DNA from: Diogma glabrata
Taxonomy: Eukaryota; Arthropoda; Insecta; Diptera; Cylindrotomidae
Assembly: GCA_963693315.1 (NCBI GenBank)
Contig: OY856188.1
Coordinates: 221,172,263 to 221,236,262, forward strand
Length of the DNA stretch: 64,000 nt
Reading direction: 5' to 3'
Below, in pieces: positions 11,346-22,982 of this stretch. Both the position numbers and the translations under genes were made by a program. The stretch's first letter is position 1. Every line of letters begins with the position of its first letter. The notes below the pieces were generated by a model, which made no database searches, was not told the DNA's origin, and worked only from the letters and a program-made list of their open reading frames with translations.

Positions 11346-13530
11346 TAAAATGTTTCTCTAAAAATATTGCTCTACAGTCTACACTATCAAGTTCAAATTT
11401 AGGATTTTGTAAACTCTAGTGTATTGAACTTTAAAGTGTAATGGATAGTATGAACATAGTATATCATAGTCGTAGTTTCATTAAGTGTTATTTCTATTAT
11501 TAACCGGTACCGCTCATAATAGTTTCCCAACCATTCATCATCAATAGTCATATTTCCTTTAGTCCCCGTAACTCATCGTTTTCTTATTTTTCTTAAAATT
11601 TAATTAAATTTTCATTAGCTGGACGGACATGTTTGAAGAGAGTTGAACTCCTTGCACTAATTGATTTTAAATTGTAATTAATTAAAAGTTGTCATTACCT
11701 ATAGTAAACTTTCATCTTGATCGAAAATTGTATGAATGTAAAAATTTTCCTTAAATTTTGTCTCTATAAACATTGCTATTTAATTTTGCAATTCACTAAA
11801 ATTAACCCATACTATATTTCCATTCACTTTGGTTCACTCTATTACTTCAATTTGAATTCTCTAAACATCAAACGTAACTTACACAACGAAGTTTTCAAAA
11901 CCTTACAACAGCTGTGCGTTTATTTTTACAGTCATTAACATGCAAAGAAGTATTATCTTGCTTTGTTATACATTCAATCTTTTTTTCTCTTTGCCTGAGA
12001 AAAAGAAAATTTACTTCAAACAATCTTTCCGATATAAAACCGAACTTCACTGTACGACATTTGTAGTTCTGTAATGCCTGAACGCCGTAACGTCGATTAA
12101 ACTTGCAATTGGTTCACTCTAAATTCAATGATAAATGTTATTAATATATCGGAAATAAGTTGTATCGTAAAATTGTTATTGCGCAATATTTTGAAAAACC
12201 AAACAGTTTTGTTTAACTATAAAAATTTCCTAACACTTGATTTGAATTAATTGTTTTACATCTGAAACCCTATATTCGAGGTTTTCGATTTTCAAAAAGG
12301 AATTTTTTTTGGTATATATGGATCGACTGTAGTCTTTTCAAGCTCTTATATTCTATTACGTTGGTATTCAATGGTTGGACGTCAAGTAGTCTATTACTTC
12401 AATTTCTGGTTGATGTTATTTTTGTTTGACATCTTCATGGATTGTGGAGATAAATTGAATCGGATTTCATGTGATTTGATGTGTTTAATTATTTCTAAAA
12501 ATTAAGTTAATTGCTTTAAAAGAAAATTTTTTGAATGTTTAGTGTTGTCTACCGTCCAATAGTGTAGTTGAATAAGTTTTTTTTAAAGTCAAAATTCTGA
12601 TTCAGAAATGTTCATATAAAATAAAACCAAAACCAAAGAGATCGCGGGAACTGTGTAAATGACGTGTAAAGTTTTCTCGGTTAACGGGAGAGGATTTCAT
12701 CTGATTACAAAAGAAAACCCACAGTTATAACAAATAAGGTAACCTTGTTTTTTTTATTGATATCATGCGCTATTTTTGTAATATAACCTTAGGTTATTAG
12801 CGCCTTATAAAATATTAAGTGAATTTGAATAATGATATATTCAAAGTGAATTTGAATAATAATAATGATATATTCCAAGATGTCGGTACATGCCACGTCC
12901 GAACTTCTCGGGAACCTGAAATAACTGTGTGGTAGCTCAACCGGTTTTGGTTTATTTTTGCATACCAAATTTTTTATCTGGTTCAATTCAAGTACCGTTT
13001 ATCGATATAAATTTTTTTTTACGAACATTTATTATTAATCCAAATATACAAGAAAAGAAAATAAAATTTTAAAACATAAGTAAACTAACATTTACGCCTA
13101 ATCTAGAGATAAAAAGAAAAAGATTTATCTGTGTGTGTGTCGTCCCTAGCTAAAATTTTTTTTTGTTGTGATAAAATCAATCAAATAATGTACAAATAAT
13201 TTATAATAAATTAAGTTATGAATGTTTCCTTGCCCTCCTATGGGAATAAATAAATAAATTATATGATGAATATGTTATAAACCGTGCTAAACCAGAAATT
13301 GATTCTCTTTTATTGGAATAAATTGGTGATTTGGAGGTGTGGATCGAAGGAATCTGTGATTTTGGTGTTTCTGCGTGGTGTGATCCAAATGCTCATCTGG
13401 CTTCGACCGATGTATGTGTAGTGACGCTGTGTGAATAATCCTTTGACAGTTACGGGATTAGCGACCTACCCTTGGGGTACATTTACATTAATTATCCAAC
13501 CGCGGCGGATAAACTTACAATTTTTTTTTG
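11345..13530. other. Interior of the pogo-like shell, no recognised features
   Basis: AT-rich sequence with short frames at 11717-11938 (plus) and 12789-12986 (minus) that show no recognisable motif. No further transposase domain was found. Confidence 0.4.
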
Positions 13531-13539
13531 CATATAACC

Positions 13540-14740
13540 GTATTTATGCAACATATCAAATTTATGCTATTACTATCGTATCTCCACGCAACCTTTCTAC
13601 CAGATTTTTCGCTATTACTACTTACTTCAACACAACATTCGTGTCAACGTTGCCCTATTGCTACCGTATATTATACATGGTTAAACGCAACAGTTATATC
13701 AAATAATTTTTGGCTATTACCACGGGATATTATACATCTTTCACCGCAACATCGTTATCGGATTTTGGCTATTACTACTGGATATTAAACCGATTGCACC
13801 GCAACATTGTTATCAAAATTCTGCCGGTATCAACTCTACAGTTACATCAAATCATCTGTTTTACTTATTTCAAATCAACCTTTATAAAATATTTTCGCTG
13901 ATGCTATCGTATAGTTTATATACGTCTACTTAACATTTATAACCAATTTTTGCTGATGCTATCTTACATCAATTCATCTGTTTTACTCATTTCAACTCAA
14001 CATTTATAAAATATGTTCGCTGATGCTATCGTATAGTTTATATACTTCTACTGAACGTTATATATAGGCACCAAATTGTTCAACGTTGCTGATTGCCATT
14101 TTGATTAACGTTTCTACTTAACATTTCATTTTACATTTATAAATTATTCAACACTGCTGATTGCCAGTTACTTAACGATTCATGTTATATTTATAAATTA
14201 TTCAACACTGCTGATTGCCAGTTTAATTAGCTTTGCTACGCAACATTTTATTTTACAATTATAAATTATTCAACATTGCTGATTGCCAGTTACTTAACGA
14301 TTCATTTTACATTTATAAATTATTCAACGCTGCTGATTGCCAGTTTAATTAGCTTTGCTACGCAACATTTTATATTACAATTATAAATTATTCAACACTG
14401 CTGATTGCCAGTTTAATTAGCTTTGCTACGTAACATTTTATTTTACAATTATAAATTATTCAACACTGCTGATTGCCAGTTTGCTTCCGTTTCTACCTAA
14501 CATCTCATTTAACATTTATAAATTATTCAACACTGCTGATTGCCAGTTTAATTAGCTTTGCTACGTAACATTTTATTTTACCATTATAAATTATTCAACA
14601 CTGCTGATTGCCAGTTTGTTTAACGTCTCTACTGAACGTCATATATAAGCACCAAATTGTTCAACGTTGCTGATTACCAGATTGTTTAACGTTTCTACTT
14701 GACATTTCGTACAACGTTTGTACGTGCAACTTCATTCGAC
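13540..14740. repeat. Satellite array, two related ~70-bp subfamilies
   Basis: From about 14060 to 14690 about ten units carry TTCAACACTGCTGATTGCCA with ~52-70-bp spacing; longer units add GTTTAATTAGCTTTGCTACG and ATTATAAATTA while shorter units use an ACTTAACGATTC variant. From 13540 to 13830 a more degraded array has GGCTATTACTAC and GCAACAT every ~70 bp. A transition zone at 13890-14060 repeats GCTGATGCTATCGTATAG. The first part contains overlapping short plus-strand frames that are simply repeat read-through. Confidence 0.8.
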
Positions 14741-14908
14741 ATTATTGTTATACAAGTATTTTCGAGAGATTTTCAACGTGACCACCGTGCGGATGGAGGG
14801 CTGATCTAAACAGGATTTTGGAGGCTAGGAGGATATAACCATGGGTGAGTCGATTTGAATGTTTTTTTTTTCTTCTTTTTTATTATTCTTATGATTTAGG
14901 GGTGTGAA

Positions 14909-14936
14909 TGTGTGTGTGTGTGTGTGTGTGTGGGGG
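14909..14936. repeat. (GT)n microsatellite
   Basis: About ten GT dinucleotides followed by a G run. Overlapping minus-strand frames rich in Thr-His come from this repeat and are not genes. Confidence 0.85.
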
Positions 14937-15246
14937 TATGTGAGTGAACGTGGGGGGGGTTGGACGTGTTGATCGTGGGTCTTTCGCAAATGGGGTCGCC
15001 AGAGTCTCTTTTTTTTTTCACTTGTATTTCCTTCCATTTCTGTAAATTTCCGCGAATAGCGTACATTTCTGTATTTGTGCTGAAGTGGCAGGGTTTCTTA
15101 ATCGTCCCCATGGACTGAAGCTGGCTTGGGGCAATAAAATAAATCTCGCTAAGTACGCTTCCTGCTATGTCATTCTCATTAGTTCGCCAATGAGAAAGCT
15201 CTTCATTACAAAAGATAGAGCGAAAACACTCATAAGGCTTGAAGCC

Positions 15247-15350
15247 ACATACAACAGAAACAGAAACAGATTTTCATACAAATTTTACAGAAACAGAATT
15301 TTTTTCTGTCAATTTGGTATGAAATTCTGTTTCTGTTACTGTTGTATGTG
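15247..15350. repeat. ~104-bp hairpin MITE-like repeat
   Basis: CACATACAACAG at the left is complementary to CTGTTGTATGTG at the right, and the pairing continues through CAGAAACAGA and TTTCATAC blocks to a short AT-rich loop. Nearly the whole length is stem. No protein is encoded. Confidence 0.75.
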
Positions 15351-15589
15351 ATTGTCCTGCTTTAGATGTCGTTCATTTTATTTCGAAGTCGTGATAAAAA
15401 GTTAAAGCAACTACCATAAGCTATTGTCTCAAACAACCTGGGATAACTACGATCGTATACTTCGACAGTAACTGATAAAAGGGAGTTTATTAGACGCCTT
15501 ATACTAAATAGAATCCGAGTATGATAATTTATAGAAATTCGAACAAATTTTTATTTTTGGTCTACGGGAGTGATGATAATCCCTGATAA

Positions 15590-15740
15590 AAACAGTCCCT
15601 GCTATTGACATATATATGAGCTAACGTTAGAAATCACATATCACTGACAATAGCAGTGAGATATTATTAGCCAAGGTGTTATCTTAAGGGTGCTGCCAGA
15701 TGAACTCTATTGTTATGGAATATATCTCGATGATGGCACT
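15590..15740 (+). repeat. Family D structured block, partial copy
   Basis: This matches the first block of the repeat at 8400-8560: CCTGCTATTG, a CAATAGCAGTGAGATAT complement and AAGGTGTTATCTTAAGGG. It directly abuts the 3' tail of the minus-strand retrotransposon relic. Confidence 0.6.
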
Positions 15741-15744
15741 CTAT

Positions 15745-16885
15745 TTTGTTTTTTAAATAAAAAGTTTTATGTTATAAGAGTTACAATATGTGTGACAAAC
15801 GCACATAGATACCTAGTAAAATCTAACTAGTACAACAATATGCGTTCTGAGGTATCGAGAACGCTTTTTTTCAAACCTTAGTGGATCGAAGGCACTTGTG
15901 ACTATTGATTCGGGCAAAGTATTCCATTTGTACGATGTATGGACAAAGAAATCTCTCTTTATTTTATCACTATGGCAATGAGTGACCAGTAAAACACCAT
16001 TGACCATTGACAGGTAAAACAGGGGAAAAATATGGTTGACGCATGATGGATCTGATTTCATCCGAGCACTGCTGGTGACGATATTTATAAAGAACAAGGA
16101 GATCAGAGAATTAAGATTTGAAGTTAAGTTTCAATCACAACTCGTGTAGCACGTTTTTGAACAGAGTTCAAAAGAGTCAGGATGGAAACAGATGCAGTAC
16201 CTTAAACTTGACAACAATACTCCATACAAGGACGAATGTAGGACTTACAAATGTGGAGTAATTAATATGGAGTAAAATATTTTTTACATCTATTGAGGAC
16301 TGAGTTTTTTTGGCGCGCTCTTTGCCATCACCATTATACGATCATTCTAGAGTAAGTCGATAGAAATATTGACGACCAATAAAATTTTTCGCATTTGTCT
16401 ATTTGTTTGTCACACACACTAATCAAAATATCTTTGGCAAACTCGGTCGTTGATCTGGCAACAATCAATAGCCATGTTTTGGTGGAGTTAAATTTGAACA
16501 TATTTCAGCCACCCCAATTGGAAACTTTTGCCAGGCTATCATTTACATGTATGGCAGCGCCTTTCCGGGCGGGCTTTATTCGTTCATGCATTTTCCCAAG
16601 GTAGGAAAACGAACGACTTGTGCAGTGTACTATCATCTGCAAAATTATTAATTGGGTTATTGATGATTTTCATTTCATATAAATTAAAAATAAAGTGGTG
16701 ACAAAACTAAGCCTTGGGGTAAATCAGCATTAATTAATTTAGACGCAGAAGAAAAGCCATCGATGAATACCGAAATGTATCGGTCGGTGAGAAAGTTTTG
16801 AATAAACTACACACCTGCGGGGTTAAATCCGTACGCTACGCGCTTGCTGATCAGGTTTGCAGCCCGGATTTGATCAAATGCAAAT
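15745..16885 (-). pseudogene. Non-LTR retrotransposon relic, reverse transcriptase to C-terminus
   Basis: Read on the minus strand from about 16880, conceptual translation gives FLTDRYISVFIDGFSS, then INADLPQGLVLSPLYF (the canonical motif is VPQGSVLSP), then NNFADDSTLHKSF, which carries the FADD catalytic motif C. Further downstream (15813-16097) KWNTLPESIV resembles the WNSLP motif near the end of CR1/L2/Jockey-group ORF2 proteins. Stops and frameshifts separate the parts. An A/T-rich 3' end lies near 15745. It is a dead 5'-truncated copy. Confidence 0.7.
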
Positions 16886-17532
16886 TGACGACCAAATTGT
16901 AATTAAACTGGAAAATATTATTCAACTGTGCCTTGAACAACAGAAAATTACTGATTATTTTTCAGTAAAAAAATTGTCCATCGAAGCTTAATCTGAGTAG
17001 CCACATATTCAAACATTCTCATTCGAAAATATTAACATACATATGTTTATGTAGCATCGGATTGATTAGCTTTAACATAATTATTTTATAATGAATTGTT
17101 TTTAAAACTGTATGTTGCTATTTTTTGTGATCGCTTTTATATCAATTAACATGTAGTAAATAATTTAATATGAAATACAATGATATAATGAGCATAACAG
17201 GCAAATTTGCTTATGCTTTTTTAATTTTTCTGGATATAACGTACCATGGTGTATAACGTACGCTTACGTCGGTCCCTTGACCGTACTTTATAAACGAGTT
17301 TTACTGTACTACGAAACACTTTTACTAAAAAGAAAAAGTTTTATTTAAAGAAAAATTTGGTTTTTAAAAATTAAATATCTCAATTCATTTTGACAGAGAA
17401 TAATGCAAAGCCTACCACAATTTGTAAACTATTTGCATTTAATTTATAATTAGTAGTTCATTTTTTCAAGTACCTAATTATATGCGTTTAGGCATTAAAA
17501 CAAAGTCGTAGAAAAGGTATATAACAAAACTC

Positions 17533-17632
17533 GAGTTGTAAACATTTTCCATGCTCGTGAAGATACTGCACTCGACGCTACGCGTCTTGTGCGCAATATT
17601 TTCCCTTGCATGTAAAATACTATTTACAACTC
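17533..17632. repeat. Hairpin module H6
   Basis: GAGTTGTAAA at 17533 pairs exactly with TTTACAACTC ending 17632; further inward CATTTTCCATGC-like and GCAC segments pair across. The apex on the minus strand reads GACGCGTAGCGTCGAG, resembling the apices upstream of the Cryptons but with GACGCG instead of GAGGCG. Confidence 0.6.
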
Positions 17633-17874
17633 TAGATATGTAATATACTATTTCAAGCGCCTGTGAAAATGAGTTTTTTCCTCTACTGTAAAAAGAATAA
17701 AAAATTTTAGTTGCTATGGTCTTACTATTTTCATATAATTTTATAAAGTTTTTAAAACAAAGCAACCACGAGAAAATAGAATATGAATTTTGAATGTTCA
17801 AAATCGATTTCTAATTTAATAAGTTCTAATAAATATCGTTTATAAATTTACTATCATAGAAAAAATTGTATTGC

Positions 17875-17983
17875 CTACGCGAGATAAAAACATTTTACGT
17901 TCGTAAAATTGCCACAATCGACGCTAACGCGTCTCGTGAACAAATTTTCCCCCACGAAAAAGCAGCGTTTTCATCTCTTGTAG
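17875..17983. repeat. Hairpin module H7
   Basis: CTAC/GTAG, AGAT/ATCT and AAAAC/GTTTT blocks pair across the segment with interruptions. The minus-strand apex region reads GAGACGCGTTAGCGTCGA, nearly the same as H6. The pairing is weaker than in H4 and H5. Confidence 0.45.
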
Positions 17984-18112
17984 CAAAATGTCTCGGTTGG
18001 GAAGGCAAATATAGACCTCGAACACTATATCCCTCGGTTCTATGCAACAGTTCTCGGTCAATAATAGCTCACTTTTCAGCCTTATTATATAATGCACTAT
18101 TATTTCTAATGA

Positions 18113-18256
18113 AATAGTATATTATATTGTATATTAAGAGCAGAAAGTACTACATTGCTGCTCGTGCATGAAAATTGCTGGTTGAGGCGCAGCCGAAACC
18201 AGCAATCATGTCAGAGCAGCAATGTTACTTTCTGCTCAAAGTATACATACTATTTT
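18113..18256. repeat. Crypton-upstream hairpin H4
   Basis: AATAGTAT at the left and ATACTATT at the right bound a long, almost uninterrupted stem: GAGCAGAAAGTA at 18139 pairs with TACTTTCTGCTC minus one bulge, ACATTGCTGCTC with GAGCAGCAATGT, and ATTGCTGGTT with AACCAGCAAT. The apex is GAGGCGCAGCCGA. It lies about 150 bp upstream of the start of the broken Crypton ORF at 18409, paralleling H5 and the intact Crypton. A recombination site, replication/transcription structure or element terminus are all possible. Confidence 0.75.
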
Positions 18257-18408
18257 TTTAACGACTGCCGACAAATACGATTAAAGTTGCCAAGGAGGCA
18301 TTTATTTGTTGTTTAAAAAACGTATCGGACGTCGGGTTAAAATTTTAAATTAATAAATTTAAAATTTATACAGAGTTTATATCTATTTTTAAACAAAAAT
18401 AATTTAAA

Positions 18409-18990
18409 ATGAGCAGTAGTGGTGAAAGTGATATAATTAGCACTTCACCTCATACACCCAGAAAAAAACTAAGTAAATTTTACAAATTTTTTATAAATAT
18501 ACAACTCACAAATTTTTTTGTAAGTTTACCAAAAATTTCGTACATTACAAAAAAAATTATTTGAAAACACCAAAAATTTATTTGATTTACAAATTATTTT
18601 TGGATTTGAAGGAAAAAAATTGTAGTTTTATCAAAAAAATTTATGTGTTGTATATATAAAAAAATTTTGTAGAAGTGACTTTTATTTTTTTGAGTGTATA
18701 AAAGAAGCAGCCAACAATTTAACTTTAGATCTATTGCCTGAAAAATCTAAAATCCGGTATGAAAAAGCTTACCTATTATTTATCAATTGGTGTAAGAACA
18801 AAAAAAACAGGGAATTTTTATTCTGAAGATTTGTTTTTAGCATATTTTGGTGAACTATTGCAGACAAAAAAGTCTTCAACAATGTGGTCAAATTATTCAA
18901 TGTTAAAATCAACATTCATCATTAAAGAAAATTTGGATATTAGTAAATATAAAAGATTAATGCTTTCTTTGAAACTGACAGCTTTTTGGA
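18409..18990 (+). pseudogene. Crypton tyrosine recombinase, broken N-terminal fragment
   Basis: Starts MSSSGESDIISTSPHTP, comparable to MDNDSDNSIPGTPP of the intact Crypton at 29584. After a 242-bp MITE it resumes with NLTLDLLPEKSKIRYEKAY, then after a frameshift with LFLAYFGELLQTKKSSTMW and LDISKYKRL, each aligning with the N-terminal half of the intact protein. All catalytic boxes are absent: the fragment stops where a retrotransposon tail begins. The divergence shows it is a different Crypton lineage rather than a recent copy. Confidence 0.75.
18455..18696. mobile_element. MITE inserted in the Crypton relic (TA-flanked)
   Basis: Left end CACCCAGAAAAAAA after TA and right end TTTTTTTGAGTG before TA form near-matching inverted termini of a 242-bp AT-rich segment without coding capacity. 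It interrupts recognisable Crypton coding sequence, which proves insertion. The TA flanks suggest a Tc1/mariner-mobilised MITE. Confidence 0.65.
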
Positions 18991-19004
18991 GGCTGTGATG
19001 TAAT

Positions 19005-19241
19005 AGGATTCATTAAGTCCAACCGGATTAGATTGCTGGGTCATGTAGAAAAGACTCCATTAGATAGAATGATAAAAAAAGCGTCCCGACAACAACCAGC
19101 TAGTGTTCGTAGAAGAAGACCTAGACAGCGCTGGCGTGATGTCAACTGGTCATGGAACGAGATGATTGGAAGCTGATTGCAGAAGCCAAAAGTCCTCCAT
19201 GGGATGTAAACGCCAGAGACAAAGAGCATATTTTAAACTAA
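19005..19241 (+). pseudogene. Non-LTR retrotransposon ORF2 C-terminal tail
   Basis: Conceptual translation gives NRIRLLGHVEKTPLDRMIKK, RRRRPRQRWRDVNW and, after a frameshift, DWKLIAEAKSPPWDVNARDK ending in a stop at 19239-19241. The R..R..GHV.R.P..R....., RG RPR RW and final W...A.DR.KW patterns are the usual C-terminal tail of RTE/L1/CR1-like reverse transcriptases. Only the last ~75 residues are present, so the clade cannot be assigned. Confidence 0.7.
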
Positions 19242-19249
19242 ATTTTAAA

Positions 19250-19440
19250 AAAACGTGTAACACATTTCGAAAAATTGATTTTAAACTTTAAAACCCCAAA
19301 ATAAGGGAGAAAACTAAACTTTTTAAAAAATAAGTTTACCGTATTCTACGGGAAAAATGTGCTAACGAAATTAGTGACCGTAGTCATATTAGTGACCGTC
19401 ACTGAAGGCACGGAGGATGGCCAAAAGTTTCTAAAAAAAA
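19250..19440 (+). repeat. Diverged fragment of the 59.9-61.1-kb foldback family
   Basis: Shares the ordered blocks GATTTTAAACT, AAAACCCCA-AATAAGGGAGAAAACTA, CGTATTCTACGG-AAAAA, GTGACCGTCACTGA and GGCCAAAA with the right arm of the foldback at about 60700-60980. Internal deletions and many substitutions mark it as an old relic. Confidence 0.65.
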
Positions 19441-19570
19441 TCCAAAATGGGTGTGTAAATGCACAACCCGTGCATATATTATGTACATGGTGCATATAAT
19501 GTGCATGACATGTGTTATTCACAGTTTTGTGCACGGGCATATTGTGTTATGCACAATTTAATGTACATTT
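19440..19570. repeat. Imperfect palindromic stretch rich in GTGCAT/ATGCAC
   Basis: Repeated TGCATATA, TGTGCATG and GTGCACGGG words occur in both orientations (for example ACCCGTGCAT near 19465 and TGCACGGGCA near 19530), so the segment can fold on itself. It has no coding content. It may be a small MITE or a simple-sequence expansion. Confidence 0.45.
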
Positions 19571-19919
19571 CATATGTATGTTTTTCAAAATTGTTTACGG
19601 GTACATCTTTGTAAACAAGTATATTTTTCTTTTTCTTCATTTCACATGAAGAAGACAATTAACATTTTTTTCTTCGATCGTACCGTAAATTACTATATTT
19701 TATAATTTAAAAATTTCAAGCCTTAAAAGTAATAATAATATATTTTTCTTGTGTATGCACATATCCGGTTTTTTGCAATATATTACAGTGAGTTTGTACA
19801 GCTACTGAAATCATATTACCGATAAGGTTTTAGTGAAAAGTTTTTTGGAGCAAGAAATGAAGCCATAATATAGTAGATTACGATGCAAGAACGTAAAGCT
19901 AAAGGAGTTTGCAAGTCGT

Positions 19920-20280
19920 ATGTGGAGTTTTGTTCGTCCGTCAAAAAATATTTAATCTTAACCAAAATTAAAAATTTGCATAAATTTTGAAATAAAAATA
20001 CATTGAACAAGTAACCTCTGACCAACATATTTGTTATGTTTTTCAAACAAATTGTATAACTATGACCACAAAAATAACAAATATGTTGAATGGATTATGA
20101 AATTTTAAATTGAAAGGTTGCTTTGATAATAATTCTTATTTTTATAACATTTATACAAATTTCAATGTTTTTTACTTTCATGGACGTAACTATGACAACA
20201 AAATATAGGGTTAAGAAGTGACACTTTACGACCGTAAATTACAGTAATAAAGTAAAACGTTAATATGTAGGTGAAAAATA
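19920..20280 (-). repeat. Repeat family C, copy 2 (inverted, partial)
   Basis: Reverse-complement match to the 2464-2790 and 46430-46730 segments: AACTATGACAACAAAATATA, AAAGGTTGCTTTGATAA and GTAATAAAGTAA blocks in the same order. The terminal hairpin is not present here. Adjacent 20310-20385 repeats a GTTGTCACTAATTATTCTG word twice. Confidence 0.65.
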
Positions 20281-20384
20281 GAACAATTAGATAATCAAAT
20301 AGAAACAGTTGTAGCCTGTTGTCACTAATTATTCTGATAAGTCTGACATTATTCTGACAGTTGTCACTAATTATTCTGATAAGA

Positions 20385-20900
20385 AATTTAAAATGTTTAA
20401 TAAAGATTTCAAATTTCCTCATTGGTCCTTTCCACATATGTATGCAGTACAACGCATTATTTCTTCATTTCTTACCTCTTTGCCTATAAATTAAATTAAA
20501 TTAAATTTGCGTATAAGAGCCATTTTCAAAATTTGCTTACATTTGCTGTCCCAGAGGTAAAAATAGAGATATTTAACATAAATTAATCTTTAAAATAAAA
20601 TTAAAGCAGTGTTTTACATAGAGGAGACTGTGTTAAATATTTGTAGCCTAAAAAAATAAAAAAAATATTAAAATGTTTTAAGAAATAAAAGGTTTTAAAT
20701 GTAAAAGTTTGGAAAAATGCTTGTCCCCTTCAAGTTTTATGAAATTTGACTCTTGTTTTTGTTAAATAATTCAGCTTTTTAAAATAAACAGTTTTGTTTA
20801 TTTTAAATATAATCTATATATATTGAACATTTTTAGTAAAAAATTAATTAAATGTTTTTGTATTTTATGATATTACTAAAAAAAGGATGTCTCCCACTTT
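20385..20900. other. AT-rich stretch without recognised features
   Basis: Nothing recognisable on either strand between repeat C copy 2 and the element that starts at 20901. Confidence 0.4.
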
Positions 20901-22815
20901 TTGTCAAGTCCGTTACCATGTAATTAATTTGACAATAAATAGTTCGAAATTTTATCACCAGAAGACAGCACATATACAGAATTATTGCTAAACTAGTCAA
21001 ACATCTTTTTTAGCCATTTTGTATTCTTCGGTCCAGAAGAATTGCAGTAGTGTTAAGAATAGGATTTCTTCAAGGCTGGTATTTTTATTCTTTGTCAAGT
21101 TTGTTACCATTATTTTTGAAACTAACGTAGTATTTTTTATACTTTTTCAGATTGATATTATTTATTGGGTAGGTTTTAAAGGTGATTCTATTTCTCGCTA
21201 ATAATTATTTTTTGCAGATCTGGCTTTTTTTTAGTGTTTTAGTGTTAATGTCAAGTCCGTTACCAGTCAAGTCCGTTACCATGTGGTTGGTAACGGAATT
21301 GACAGAATATAAGAAACTGACAAATAAATTATCACTCGTTTACAAGAAAAATCTCCCTAAATAAAACCCAACTTCTCTTATAGATTTTGATCTGCTGAAC
21401 ACGGAAATCATATTAATTTTTTAGGTTAGCTCTTGTTTTTTAGATATTCGCGGAAAGCCAATTTTTTCTTTGAACAAAAAGGTTATTCCGGTTTTTGGAT
21501 CGCATATTTTACAAAACAAACAAATTTAATATACTAATGATACAAATGCATAGTAAAAACTAACAAACATTTTGAGCTATTTTTTGTAAAAATCCAGCAA
21601 CGATTTTGGAAGTTATACTCGAAAAAGTTGAAAAAAAATCAAAAATTTATGTTTTATTGAAAATTTTCCATATTTAACGCCAAAAATTGTGAACAAACAA
21701 TGATTGTAAATAATTTTAATTTCTTGAAGCCTACAGTTAAGTTAAAAAATACGAATTTAGGTGCAGGATACACCAAGTTATTCAGGTCTTCCCAAAAAAA
21801 GTCAAAACTAAAAATTAGGGAAAAAAAATGTTTACTTAGAATAATTTAAATTCTGCAACATAATTGATTTATATATTAGTCGTTATACATATTTTCGAGT
21901 TAAAATCGCAAGTTATGGTCAAAAGCTGGTGGTTACACAACGTTACAACGTTAAATGAACATTTTCTCTATTGTACCATCTTAAATGTGTTAAGTTACAG
22001 TTGACAAAACTATTTTTCGGCATCCACGGTGTTTATCTTCATTCAATTTTATGCCAAAGTAATGAAGGTATGCAATTCTTATATATGAAGTGATTTTTTT
22101 AGCAGAATGTATTATGCAAATTCCACAAATAAAACAAAATGAAATTGGACTACTTTACACTAGAAAATTCTTGAGATGCCATTCAAATAAATTTAACTTC
22201 AAACTTTACTATTTTAAAAGAATTCTTAACTGATGTTTGAGAACGACTGAGCTTGTAAAATATTTTTGACGATACGGCACAAAAAAAAGGAAAAAATACA
22301 TAAACGCGGTTGAAATAAGGAAAACTCAAAATAGCTCGCAGTTTTTTTTTCGAAAATCGGTATAACAGCATGTAAGTATTGACTTGAAAAATATTATTAA
22401 AGTACATTAGTAACGATTTTGACATTTGGTAAAGGTTTTAGTCAAATCCGTTACCAAATGTCAAATCCGTTACTGCATAGTTTTCAAGGGTATTCATATA
22501 TTAATTAACTTTTTTTATCTTTTAAATTGCCAATTCTCTTTCAACCAAGAAAGACAAATATAATCCAAACGAAAGTAAATACTTTAAATAAATATATACT
22601 TGCTTTATTTAGAAAAGTTCTTCAAAATAATTTAATATTTTAAACTTCTAGGGTAAATTTTGCCTCCAATTTTAATATAAAAAAAGCAAAACTGATCGGT
22701 TGCCTGTTTTCAACTTTGGGAATATAAATCACCTTAAAGCAAGTTGATTTTGAAAATTAAAATTTTTTTTAATGTGAAAATTTTTACGATTTGTGTATGG
22801 TAACGGACTTGACAA
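20901..22815. mobile_element. Non-autonomous element with perfect 19-bp inverted termini and reiterated end motif
   Basis: TTGTCAAGTCCGTTACCAT at 20901 is exactly complementary to 22797-22815. The core GTCAAGTCCGTTACC is repeated internally in both orientations near both ends (about 21092, 21250, 21266, 21283 inverted, 22410 inverted, 22441, 22458), as expected of arrays of transposase-binding sites. The 1,915-bp interior has no convincing coding frame. No clear target duplication was found, so the superfamily is left open. Confidence 0.7.
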
Positions 22816-22982
22816 TTTGCTATGTAGCCCAAGTTGCTACAGCATCTACATGCTAAATTATACAAAAAAGTGTACAACTATCTACTTCTCTATATAGTCC
22901 CAACGTTGGTCTTAGCACCTGTAATTATTTTTAAATGAAATGTTGATTTTTTTTTTTAATTTTTAATCTGAAATGAGACTGA

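Larger units (their letters stand above)
10667..17306. mobile_element. pogo/Tigger-like element shell (TA-flanked, heavily invaded)
   Basis: The left end CAGTAAAACTCG follows TA at 10665-10666 and the identical sequence appears inverted at the right end, followed by TA at 17307-17308. Subterminal sequences on both sides share a TTATAAAGTAC-type motif. CAG-starting inverted repeats, TA flanks and a helix-turn-helix relic near the left end fit the pogo/Tigger branch of Tc1/mariner. The 6.6-kb span includes later insertions (satellite array, non-LTR relic, hairpin). It is also possible that two separate element ends are being paired. Confidence 0.55.

Noticed and set aside
13431..13901. Three overlapping plus-strand frames of 63-91 codons
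   Set aside because: They read through degraded satellite units.
14825..15111. His/Thr/Pro-rich minus-strand frames
   Set aside because: Produced by the GT microsatellite and neighbouring T runs.
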